From Gammaproteobacteria bacterium (lineage in GTDB: Bacteria; Pseudomonadota; Gammaproteobacteria; UBA6429; Thiohalophilaceae), in assembly GCA_011052165.1 (NCBI GenBank), contig DRJN01000192.1:1-7570 (forward strand): a stretch of 7,570 nucleotides of DNA, read 5' to 3'. Position 1 is the stretch's first letter. Every line of letters begins with the position of its first letter. Positions 1 through 5,574 of the stretch are shown here, piece by piece. The notes beneath the pieces were generated by a model. The model ran no database searches. It saw only the letters and a program-made list of their open reading frames with translations, and was not told where the DNA came from. The translations under genes and the position numbers were made by a program.

Positions 1-1
1 G

Positions 2-187
2 CCTCTTTTTAATGAACAGGACGAGCAAACGGGTCAAACCAACGGGCTGTTTGCCGCGGTATTGCGGGATGGTCTGCCAGACTTGCCGATGCTGGAAGAA
101 AGTGCGCTGGTGACAGAGGAAGAGGTGGCGGTGTTTGCCGGGCGGGTGCGTGATTATGATGCCTGTTTCCCAACCTCTCTCCCGTGA
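2..187 (+). CDS. C-terminal fragment of an unrecognised protein
   Basis: An open frame enters from the left edge and runs 61 codons to a TGA at 185-187. The visible part is acidic and probably soluble and helical, with core segments such as FAAVLRDGLPDLPML and ESALVTEEEVAVFAGRVRDYD. It has no membrane segment and no catalytic motif I can name. I do not recognise the family. The composition and the absence of stops favour real coding over the antisense reading. The last seven or so residues (about FPTSLP) are encoded by the 5' arm of the GC-rich hairpin at 167-207, and the stop codon lies in its loop. The original C-terminus may therefore have been replaced or extended when that repeat arrived. 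The gene converges on rapA and has 29 bp between the two stop codons. The start and most of the protein lie outside the window. Confidence 0.55.
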   Translation, partial: PLFNEQDEQTGQTNGLFAAVLRDGLPDLPMLEESALVTEEEVAVFAGRVRDYDACFPTSLP

Positions 188-207
188 GTGGGAGGGGGGG
201 TTGGGAA
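167..207. terminator. GC-rich hairpin between convergent genes, probable bidirectional terminator or repeat element
   Basis: Bases 167-183 pair with 190-207 around a 6-base loop (GTGAGT). The outer nine pairs (TTCCCAACC with GGTTGGGAA) are perfect apart from one bulged G, and the inner arm is CTCTCCC with GGGAG plus a few G-U pairs. It overlaps the last codons and stop of the left-edge gene and starts 9 bp past the rapA stop codon, a natural place for a terminator serving both. There is no clean T-tract on either strand, so it could instead be a REP-like intergenic palindrome with termination as a side effect. The right-edge hairpin at 7507-7532 has a similar pyrimidine arm/purine arm design. 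Confidence 0.55.
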
Positions 208-216
208 GCGGGCGGA

Positions 217-3126
217 TCAAGCCGCAATGATCAAGCGCAACGCATCCAGACGCAGGCCGGTCTGCTGCATGTAGTCGGACAATTGTGAACGCTGGTTTTC
301 AAGAAAGGCAATTTCCTCATCCCGCACATTCGGATTGACCCGTTGCAGTTCCTGCAGGCGCTGAATTTCATCACCGAGTCGTTTTTGCATGCGCCCAGTA
401 TGACTATCCAGAATCCGGGGTAATTGTTCGGCGGCCTGGGCTTCAGCATGTTCTATGATCTTCCGCAAACTATCCTGCCGGCTGTCGATGATCTGGCGCC
501 GGGTGCAGGCGTCGAGTTCCACCGCCAGCGCGTCCAGTTCGGTAATGGGTATCGTGGCGCTGTGATCATTGAGACGGGTGTCTACCAGCAGGCGGATCAA
601 TTGCGGTGGCAGGAAGCGATTAATCTGTAATTGCCGGGGGGCGGCACCTTCGATGCGGAACAGGGTTTCCAGCAGGATGTCTCCGGTTTTAAGCTTCGGG
701 TGCCTGCAAATGGCCAGCGCGGCATTGCCCTGTTCGCTGCCGAGAATGAGATCCATGATGCCGGTGACCATGGGGTGTTCCCAGCTCATGAAATGCTGAT
801 CCTCATGCACCAGCGCGTGCTCGCGTGAGTAGGTCAGGGTCAGACCTTCGGCGGGCAGTTCCGGGAAATGGTGAATGAGCATGTGATCGCTGGGACGCAC
901 TACATGGCTTTTGAAGTCGTATTGCTCGTAGTCCACGCCATAGGTATCGAATACCAGCTGCATGTAGTCAGCACAGACGTCATCCTGATCCTGCTTTTCA
1001 AGCAGGGAGACCATCCGTCGGGCCTCGTTTTCGCGGAAGGAGTTTAGCTCTAGCAGCCGATCCCGTCCCCGTTGCAGGCGCGTGGAAATTTCCTGATACA
1101 GGAGCCGGGTTTGTTGCAGCAGAGCCTGTTTTCTGGCAGCGCTGTCCTGCGGCTGTTGCAACAGCCGCAGCAAATCTGTTTCCACCTGTTGATACACGTT
1201 TTGACCTGCCGGGCAGGTGTGGTTGAAGGCATCGATGCCCTGATGATACCAGTCGAGCATGATTGCCTGGGCGCTGTCTTTGATAAAAGGGACAAGGATC
1301 TGAATGGCGTGGGTCTGGCCGATGCGATCCAGGCGACCGATGCGCTGTTCGAGTAAATCGGGGTTCAGCGGCAAATCGAACATGATGAGATGGTGGGCGA
1401 ACTGGAAATTACGGCCTTCGCTGCCAATCTCCGAACAGAGCAGTGTTTGTACGCCCTCGTCCATGTCGGCAAACCAGGCCGCAGCCCGATCCCGTTCGAT
1501 GATGCTCAGAGCTTCATGGAATACCGCCGCATGCAGACCGTGACGTCGTCGCAGTGCGGCTTCGAGCTCCAGTACGGTGGCGGCTGAGGCGCAGATGACC
1601 AGCACCTTTTTTCCGCGCAGGCTTTTGATAGTTTGGTAAAGCCAGTCCACGCGGGGATCCCGATCCACCCAGTCGGGTTCGTGATCTTTTTTGTGTTCCT
1701 GATAAACGCGTTCCGGAGTGAGCGCGAAGCGGGCGATATCTACATGGGGTTCAGCGTTTTCGGTAGCCTGAACAATCGTTTGCAGGTAACCGGCCTCGGC
1801 TTCCAGGGCGAAGCGCTGTAACGCCCGTTGTGGGAACCCCTTGATGGTGTTACGTGAATTGCGAAACAGAATGCGGCCGGTGCCGTGGCGGTCGCGCAGC
1901 AACTGGATCAGGGTTTCAGCGGTCTCAACGCGGTCTTTTCCTTCAGCGCCAGCCAGCCGATCAAGCAGGCTCCGCGCCTGGGGGCTGTCGGCGAGAGCGG
2001 TTTTCAGGGCTTGCTGATTAGACTCATTCAGATAGCCGTGTGCCTGTAGTGCTTCGACCGCACAGGCGATGGGGGCGTACAGGTTTTCTTCAGCCAGAAA
2101 TTCGTCCAGGCTGAAAAAACGATCCGGATCCAGTAGTCGCAGGCGGGCAAAGTGGCCTTCGGCGCCCAGTTGCTCGGGGGTGGCGGTCAACAGCAGCACG
2201 CCGGGGGTCACTTTGCTTAAGGCTTCCACCAGTTCATATTCCGGGCTGGCTCTGTCGGCGCGCCATTGCAGGTGATGCGCTTCATCGACCACCAGGGTAT
2301 CCCAATTGCCGGTCAGAATCTGCTCCCGGCGCAGGGGATTTTCCTGTAAAAAGTGTTGGTTGCACAGGACTAACTGTTCACTGTGAAAGGGATTCTCGTT
2401 TTCATGATCAAGGGAAGCGCAACGCTGTTCATTGAAAATACTGAAGCGCAGATTGAAACGGCGCAACATTTCCACCAGCCACTGGTGCTGCAGGGTTTCC
2501 GGCACCATGATCAATATGCGCCGGGCGCGGCCGGTAAGATATTGCTGATGCAGGATCAGCCCGGCCTCAATGGTTTTTCCGAGACCCACCTCATCGGCCA
2601 GCAGGGCCCGCGGGGCGCTGCGTGAGGCAAGCTCATGGGCAATGAACAGTTGGTGGGGTACCAGGCTGACACGCGCACCGGCCAATCCACGAACCGGGGA
2701 AGGCAGCAGATTGTGTAATCGGTTTAAGGTGATATAACGCAGTTCATAGGCACTGTTTTTATCCAGTTGCAGGTTGAACAGCCGATCCCGCGGCTTGTTC
2801 AGTTTCATCGCATGATTGAGACAGCCCTCTGCAATCCGGTATTTTTTTTCTGTCTCATCTTTGCCGATGTAGGTCAGCAGGCCATTCGCCTCACTGACTT
2901 CTTCGATCCTGATTTTAACGCCGTCCGTATCTTCAATGCTGTCATGCGGGCTGAAATGCACCCGGGTCAGCGGCGAGCCTTCGCGGGCATAGGTGCGGTT
3001 TTCATCGCTCGCGGGGAAATGCAGGCTCACAGTGCGCGTGTCTGCCTGGGTAATCACACCCAGGCCCAGTTCAGGCTCGGTATCACTGATCCAGCGCTGG
3101 CCGGGAATAAAATTATTACTTGTCAT
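217..3126 (-). CDS. rapA: RapA (HepA), RNA polymerase-associated SWI2/SNF2 ATPase
   Basis: RapA is a cytoplasmic Swi2/Snf2-type ATPase that binds RNA polymerase and helps recycle it from stalled or post-termination complexes. This protein has 969 residues, against 968 in E. coli. The N-terminal part opens with GQRWISDTEPELGLG, typical of the family's Tudor-like domain (about 1-107). The first RecA lobe carries Walker A ADEVGLGKT (177-185, K184), VPETLQHQWLVEMLRRFNLRF, the DEAH box (281-284) and LLLTATPEQLG (311-321). The second lobe has FHEALSIIERDRAAAWF, SEIGSEGRNFQF and QRIGRLDRIGQ (594-604). The C-terminal domain keeps SWEHPMV and ends in a helical segment closing LRLDALRLI. The ATG at 3124-3126 puts the family's GQRWISD motif at residue 9, though the ribosome binding site is weak. 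All motor motifs are intact. It is probably monocistronic, divergent from the cyclotransferase gene and convergent with the left-edge gene. Confidence 0.97.
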   Translation of the reverse strand: MTSNNFIPGQRWISDTEPELGLGVITQADTRTVSLHFPASDENRTYAREGSPLTRVHFSPHDSIEDTDGVKIRIEEVSEANGLLTYIGKDETEKKYRIAEGCLNHAMKLNKPRDRLFNLQLDKNSAYELRYITLNRLHNLLPSPVRGLAGARVSLVPHQLFIAHELASRSAPRALLADEVGLGKTIEAGLILHQQYLTGRARRILIMVPETLQHQWLVEMLRRFNLRFSIFNEQRCASLDHENENPFHSEQLVLCNQHFLQENPLRREQILTGNWDTLVVDEAHHLQWRADRASPEYELVEALSKVTPGVLLLTATPEQLGAEGHFARLRLLDPDRFFSLDEFLAEENLYAPIACAVEALQAHGYLNESNQQALKTALADSPQARSLLDRLAGAEGKDRVETAETLIQLLRDRHGTGRILFRNSRNTIKGFPQRALQRFALEAEAGYLQTIVQATENAEPHVDIARFALTPERVYQEHKKDHEPDWVDRDPRVDWLYQTIKSLRGKKVLVICASAATVLELEAALRRRHGLHAAVFHEALSIIERDRAAAWFADMDEGVQTLLCSEIGSEGRNFQFAHHLIMFDLPLNPDLLEQRIGRLDRIGQTHAIQILVPFIKDSAQAIMLDWYHQGIDAFNHTCPAGQNVYQQVETDLLRLLQQPQDSAARKQALLQQTRLLYQEISTRLQRGRDRLLELNSFRENEARRMVSLLEKQDQDDVCADYMQLVFDTYGVDYEQYDFKSHVVRPSDHMLIHHFPELPAEGLTLTYSREHALVHEDQHFMSWEHPMVTGIMDLILGSEQGNAALAICRHPKLKTGDILLETLFRIEGAAPRQLQINRFLPPQLIRLLVDTRLNDHSATIPITELDALAVELDACTRRQIIDSRQDSLRKIIEHAEAQAAEQLPRILDSHTGRMQKRLGDEIQRLQELQRVNPNVRDEEIAFLENQRSQLSDYMQQTGLRLDALRLIIAA

Positions 3127-3134
3127 TCAAGGTG

Positions 3135-3163
3135 TTAATAAGTGGGAGTATTCTGAATATGAT
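3135..3163 (+). promoter_or_regulatory. Candidate sigma70 promoter for the cyclotransferase gene
   Basis: A -35 box TTAATA (3135-3140; 4 of 6 to consensus) and a -10 box TATGAT (3158-3163; 5 of 6) are separated by exactly 17 bp. Transcription would begin near 3170, leaving a leader of about 45 bases before the ATG at 3216. The assignment rests on sequence match and position only. The -35 box lies close to the rapA start codon, so this promoter would be back to back with the rapA control region. Confidence 0.4.
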
Positions 3164-3188
3164 CACAGGGGATAGTCGTGTACCTGTG
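3164..3188. promoter_or_regulatory. Interrupted dyad between rapA and the cyclotransferase gene, possible operator
   Basis: CACAGG (3164-3169) and CCTGTG (3183-3188) form perfect 6-base arms with a 13-base spacer. The arm starts are 19 bp apart, nearly two helical turns, as for a dimeric regulator. The dyad begins directly after the candidate -10 box at 3158-3163 and would cover its start site. I cannot name a regulator. Arms this short could also arise by chance. Confidence 0.25.
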
Positions 3189-3215
3189 GTGGGAATTCTT
3201 TTACACTACGCGCCC

Positions 3216-3620
3216 ATGAGCAAGAGTCTTTTTACGTATGGAACCCTCGAAATCCCCCAGGTAGCGCAGATTATAACAGGTCAGGTACTGACCGGTGCGC
3301 CCGCCCGGCTTGAGGGGTATGCCCGTTACCAGCTAAAGAATCATGCCTATCCCGGTATTATACAGGAAGTCGGCGCCAGTATTACAGGAACGCTGTATCT
3401 GGATCTGGATGACATGCTGATGGCGCAGATGGATGAATATGAAGATACCTGCTATGAAAAACGCAGGCTGCAGGTACTCACGGGAGATGGCATGACACGG
3501 GATGCGCAGGCCTATGTGGTGCCGGAAGAAAACCGGGAACTGCTGAGTTCCCAGCCCTGGGATCGGGAACACTTTATCCGCGAGGAGCTGGATGCTTTTC
3601 TTCGCAGCATTATGAGCTGA
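3216..3620 (+). CDS. Gamma-glutamylcyclotransferase / AIG2-like family protein
   Basis: This 134-residue cytoplasmic protein belongs to the gamma-glutamylcyclotransferase-like (AIG2, YtfP) fold, whose characterised members release 5-oxoproline from gamma-glutamyl amino acids or related amines. The N-terminal motif SLFTYGTLE (4-12) is the family's substrate-binding YGxL loop. GTLYLDL (58-64) is the central strand, and MDEYEDTCYEKR (72-83) matches the usual LDxYEG...Y.R segment, making E76 the likely catalytic acid. The reading frame stays open upstream to 3120. I chose the ATG at 3216 because it puts the YGTL motif 8 residues in, as in relatives, and because the upstream residues do not look like family sequence. 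No clear Shine-Dalgarno sequence precedes it. The exact substrate cannot be deduced. It is a single gene, divergent from rapA, ending in a hairpin. Confidence 0.88.
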   Translation: MSKSLFTYGTLEIPQVAQIITGQVLTGAPARLEGYARYQLKNHAYPGIIQEVGASITGTLYLDLDDMLMAQMDEYEDTCYEKRRLQVLTGDGMTRDAQAYVVPEENRELLSSQPWDREHFIREELDAFLRSIMS

Positions 3621-3648
3621 CTGTCAATCTTTGCTCAAGGCTTGACAG
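3621..3648. terminator. Hairpin after the cyclotransferase gene, candidate terminator
   Basis: CTGTCAA (3621-3627) pairs perfectly with TTGACAG (3642-3648). An inner CTT/AAG extends the stem after small internal bulges, leaving a loop TGCTC. It starts on the base after the TGA stop and sits between convergent genes. No T-run follows on either strand, so intrinsic termination is only moderately likely. Confidence 0.35.
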
Positions 3649-3686
3649 AACTCATGCCGACACCGGATTTGGTTTTTACGCCAGAT

Positions 3687-3938
3687 TCACAAACTCATTT
3701 CATAGGCATAATGCATGTAGGCCGGTCGGAAAACATGTGGCCGCTTGCTCTGTTTAATATCCCTATTCAGATGCTTTATACAGTCACAGGTAAACTCTCT
3801 GACTTCCTTTTCTGTTCCTGAACGAAAACCGTTAATCTCGGTGATGCCGTTACTAATAACATAACGGTACCAGCGCTTTGTTTGTGCGCCGGCGGGGGGT
3901 TGTGTTTTCCCCAATACAAGAAGGCGATACTTTGACAT
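3687..3938 (-). CDS. Small conserved-looking protein of unknown function, 83 residues
   Basis: I do not recognise this protein by name. It reads MSKYRLLVLGK, then a Pro/Ala-rich linker, then RWYRYVISNGITEINGFRSG, a helix-like TEKEVREFTCDCIKHLNRD, and a basic and aromatic tail ending AYEMSL. The pattern suggests three beta strands followed by an amphipathic helix, a compact soluble cytoplasmic domain. There is no signal peptide or membrane segment. The frame is open upstream to 4049, overlapping the radical SAM gene. I prefer the ATG at 3936-3938 because AGAGG (3947-3951) lies 8 bases upstream of it and the longer N-terminus has little protein character. It follows the radical SAM gene on the same strand after a 94-bp gap, so it may be co-transcribed or have its own promoter. 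Its base composition is visibly richer in A and T than its neighbours, which could mean transfer or weak codon selection. Confidence 0.65.
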   Translation of the reverse strand: MSKYRLLVLGKTQPPAGAQTKRWYRYVISNGITEINGFRSGTEKEVREFTCDCIKHLNRDIKQSKRPHVFRPAYMHYAYEMSL

Positions 3939-3946
3939 GCGCATAT

Positions 3947-3951
3947 CCTCT
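3947..3951 (-). promoter_or_regulatory. Ribosome binding site that decides the start of the 83-residue gene
   Basis: On the - strand AGAGG lies 8 bases before the ATG at 3938-3936 and only 2 bases before another in-frame ATG at 3944-3942. The spacing favours the downstream ATG, giving a protein starting MSKYRLLV. Confidence 0.5.
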
Positions 3952-4032
3952 GTGTCGAACATACCGAAAATATAGGCAAGGTTTGTGTCTGCGATATGAC
4001 GTGAATGTGGCGAATTTGTGAAAACGAAATTT

Positions 4033-4677
4033 TCAACCGACAATATCAAGCGCCCGGCGGCGGAAATTCAGGCCACGTTGCGTACAGAGGTTTTTACAGG
4101 CCACGATGTCCACGCCCTCGAGGCCATCGATGGCGGTCAGGCTGACATGGGCTACATGGGCATTAGCAAGAACAGAAAAATCGAGCATGGCCTCGAAGGC
4201 CCCTTCCTGTTTGGGGCGGCAATGCTGTTTATACACCGCTTCGTTCTGAGCGTTCATGGAAATAGACAGCTCGTCGATCAGGCCGGCCAAGCGGGGGGTG
4301 ACATCCTCTTTATACACCAGATTGGCCAGTCCATCGGTGTTGACGCGTATCGAGGTGGTGGGGTGTTTAGCCTTCAACTGGCGAGCAACGTCAAGCAGCG
4401 TATCCAGGCGAAGGGTCGGCTCGCCGAGACCACAGAAAACAATCTGTTTATAGGGGGCGGGATTGCCGATGGCGCGGATAACCTCATCCACCTCGGGTTC
4501 GCGCAGTAACCTCAAATCATAGCCCTGGACAACCCACTCACCATGATATTTTGGACAGAAGGCGCAACGCAGAGTGCAGTGCCAGGTGATATTGAGATAA
4601 CAGTTGCCATGCAGTTCGTAGGCAATAATTTCCCTGGGTGGTTGTTTACCGGCTTTGGCGGTGCAAGGAATACTCAT
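4033..4677 (-). CDS. Radical SAM protein, TatD-associated subfamily
   Basis: A 214-residue radical SAM enzyme. The cluster motif CTLRCAFC gives C34, C38 and C41 (CxxxCxxC) for the [4Fe-4S] centre that cleaves S-adenosylmethionine. FCGLGEPTLRLD (81-92) is the GGEP-like SAM-binding strand, and RVNTDGLANLV (111-121), DVTPRLAGLID and LSISMNAQNEAVYKQHCRP (137-155) follow the pattern of the short radical SAM family often found beside or fused to TatD nucleases. The protein ends at ALDIVG, as such short members do, with no SPASM or other second cluster domain. The reaction of this family is not established and no tatD gene lies in the window. The ATG at 4677 is 9 bp past the acyltransferase stop, so the two are probably one operon, though its Shine-Dalgarno sequence is weak. 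The family call rests on remembered motifs, while radical SAM membership itself is certain. Confidence 0.85.
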   Translation of the reverse strand: MSIPCTAKAGKQPPREIIAYELHGNCYLNITWHCTLRCAFCPKYHGEWVVQGYDLRLLREPEVDEVIRAIGNPAPYKQIVFCGLGEPTLRLDTLLDVARQLKAKHPTTSIRVNTDGLANLVYKEDVTPRLAGLIDELSISMNAQNEAVYKQHCRPKQEGAFEAMLDFSVLANAHVAHVSLTAIDGLEGVDIVACKNLCTQRGLNFRRRALDIVG

Positions 4678-4686
4678 GCGTGATCT

Positions 4687-5436
4687 TTAGGCGACGACCA
4701 GTGAAACGAGATACAGCAGTCCCATGAAAACAGGCTGGTGCAGCATGTAGATGATCAAGCTGTGTCTGCCGCCAAAACGCAGCGTGTTCATGAACGGATG
4801 TGTGCTTTGCCAGTTTTGCAGCCAGGCCTGCGGCTGTTTCTGAAATACGAGTTTGCCGATGAAAATGCCCAGTAGCACGACGCCAAACCAGGGTAGCAGG
4901 GGCACATAATCTTCGGTAAAGGGCTTATGGGTCATCAGGCCGATCCATTGCAGCCAGGGCTGGTTGAAAACGGCATTTTGAAACTGGGTACCCAGAATAA
5001 CTAGCCCCGTTCCGAAAACAAGATTGAGCCAGTAAAAAGGGATGAAGGCTAACCCCAGTACGCTGGCGAGCGCAATGAAGTGCAGAATACCGAAAAAGAT
5101 CATGCGATCGGAAAACTGGATATACGTGACAATGCTGACCAGGATGGCGAAAACGATCAGCCATCCCAGTCGGCGGAAATAGGCGCGGGGTTTAAAACCG
5201 TAGCGGGTGGCCAGTGACAGGCTGACGCCGACCAGGCCGAGAAACAGGCTGACAATGAGCGTGCGATAATTTAGCCAGAAGGGATTGTGATAGAAATCCA
5301 GCTGAATAAAGCCGAAATAGTTCAGATCAAAGCTGAAGTGGTAACTGAACATCATCAGAATAGCGAGTCCGCGCAGCACATCGATAATCGGATAACGCTG
5401 TTTCGTGGGGCTGGATTTAGCAGGCTGGGGGGTCAT
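4687..5436 (-). CDS. DUF1624 / heparan-alpha-glucosaminide N-acetyltransferase-like membrane protein
   Basis: A 249-residue inner-membrane protein with about seven hydrophobic segments (roughly 18-32, 57-76, 91-106, 114-134, 136-151, 178-197 and 225-245). The N-terminal RYPIIDVLRGLAILMMFSYH (14-33) followed by FDLNYFG is the signature of the HGSNAT catalytic-type domain (DUF1624, acyltransferase-3-like). H33 and D37 sit where conserved polar residues of this family occur. The C-terminal GRHSLIIYMLHQPVF (223-237) is also characteristic. The lysosomal relative transfers acetyl groups across a membrane to a sugar amine. The bacterial acceptor is unknown, and a cell-envelope sugar is a reasonable inference. 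The length is normal for bacterial members and nothing is truncated. It is the first gene of the - strand cluster. The ATG at 5436 places the signature normally, but no clear Shine-Dalgarno sequence precedes it. Confidence 0.88.
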   Translation of the reverse strand: MTPQPAKSSPTKQRYPIIDVLRGLAILMMFSYHFSFDLNYFGFIQLDFYHNPFWLNYRTLIVSLFLGLVGVSLSLATRYGFKPRAYFRRLGWLIVFAILVSIVTYIQFSDRMIFFGILHFIALASVLGLAFIPFYWLNLVFGTGLVILGTQFQNAVFNQPWLQWIGLMTHKPFTEDYVPLLPWFGVVLLGIFIGKLVFQKQPQAWLQNWQSTHPFMNTLRFGGRHSLIIYMLHQPVFMGLLYLVSLVVA

Positions 5437-5448
5437 CTGTAAGGGATA

Positions 5449-5477
5449 TTCTCATTTGTGGCCTGAGCCGATAGAAT
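5449..5477 (+). promoter_or_regulatory. Candidate sigma70 promoter for the ABC exporter
   Basis: TTCTCA (5449-5454; 4 of 6 to the -35 consensus) is followed after 17 bp by TAGAAT (5472-5477; 5 of 6 to the -10). The start site would be near 5484, giving a leader of about 90 bases before the preferred ATG at 5575. The -10 box lies inside the palindrome at 5471-5482. This is based on sequence match only. Confidence 0.35.
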
Positions 5478-5482
5478 TCTAT
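5471..5482. promoter_or_regulatory. Perfect 12-bp palindrome ATAGAATTCTAT, possible operator
   Basis: The sequence equals its own reverse complement over 12 bases and sits between the acyltransferase and ABC exporter genes. It contains the + strand candidate -10 box and overlaps the end of the - strand candidate -10 box, so a protein bound here would block both promoters. No regulator family is recognisable from the half-site ATAGAA, and chance is possible in AT-rich promoter DNA. Confidence 0.3.
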
Positions 5483-5509
5483 TGTATCAAGCTCTGGGCT
5501 GAATCTCAG
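5481..5509 (-). promoter_or_regulatory. Candidate promoter for the acyltransferase-radical SAM operon
   Basis: Read on the - strand, CTGAGA (5509-5504; 4 of 6 to the -35) and TACAAT (5486-5481; 5 of 6 to the -10) are 17 bp apart. TG one base upstream of the -10 makes it an extended -10 (TGATACAAT). Transcription would start near 5474, about 38 bases before the acyltransferase ATG. It overlaps the + strand candidate promoter, so the two directions may compete. Confidence 0.42.
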
Positions 5510-5522
5510 CCATGGACGTAAA

Positions 5523-5562
5523 ACCTGTTTTTTGCAGGGATATTTTTTATTCAGAAACAGGT
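5523..5562 (+). promoter_or_regulatory. Leader hairpin covering the ABC exporter ribosome binding site
   Basis: ACCTGTTT (5523-5530) is the exact reverse complement of AAACAGGT (5555-5562), and two further pairs (one G-U) extend the stem inward. The 3' arm includes most of AGGTGA (5559-5564), the only plausible Shine-Dalgarno sequence for the ATG at 5575 (10-base spacing). A competing short pairing of CCTG (5524-5527) with CAGG (5535-5538), followed by a T-rich run, is also possible. The role in translation control is inferred. The dyad could also act in DNA as an operator. Confidence 0.3.
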
Positions 5563-5574
5563 GAAACAGACGCC

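Noticed and set aside
9..227. A 72-residue - strand open frame at the left edge, rich in proline and histidine
   Set aside because: It runs through the hairpin and overlaps the end of rapA. Its composition is what one expects from the antisense of the + strand gene fragment.
2767..3138. A 123-residue + strand open frame antisense to the start of rapA, and similar shorter ones along rapA and the ABC exporter
   Set aside because: These mirror the codon bias of strongly supported genes on the other strand and show no recognisable domain.
3939..4049. A 37-residue upstream extension of the 83-residue gene overlapping the radical SAM gene's 3' end
   Set aside because: The start codon at 4049 lacks a good ribosome binding site, the extra residues have little protein character, and the ATG at 3938 has AGAGG at proper spacing.
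4018..4509. A 163-residue open frame on the + strand across the radical SAM gene
   Set aside because: It is antisense to a protein with clear radical SAM motifs. Its sequence shows no family features and there is no independent start signal.
5524..5538. LexA (SOS) box in CCTG-N7-CAGG of the ABC exporter leader
   Set aside because: The spacing between CTG and CAG is 7 to 8 bases rather than the 10 of the gammaproteobacterial LexA box, and the site lies downstream of the likely promoter.
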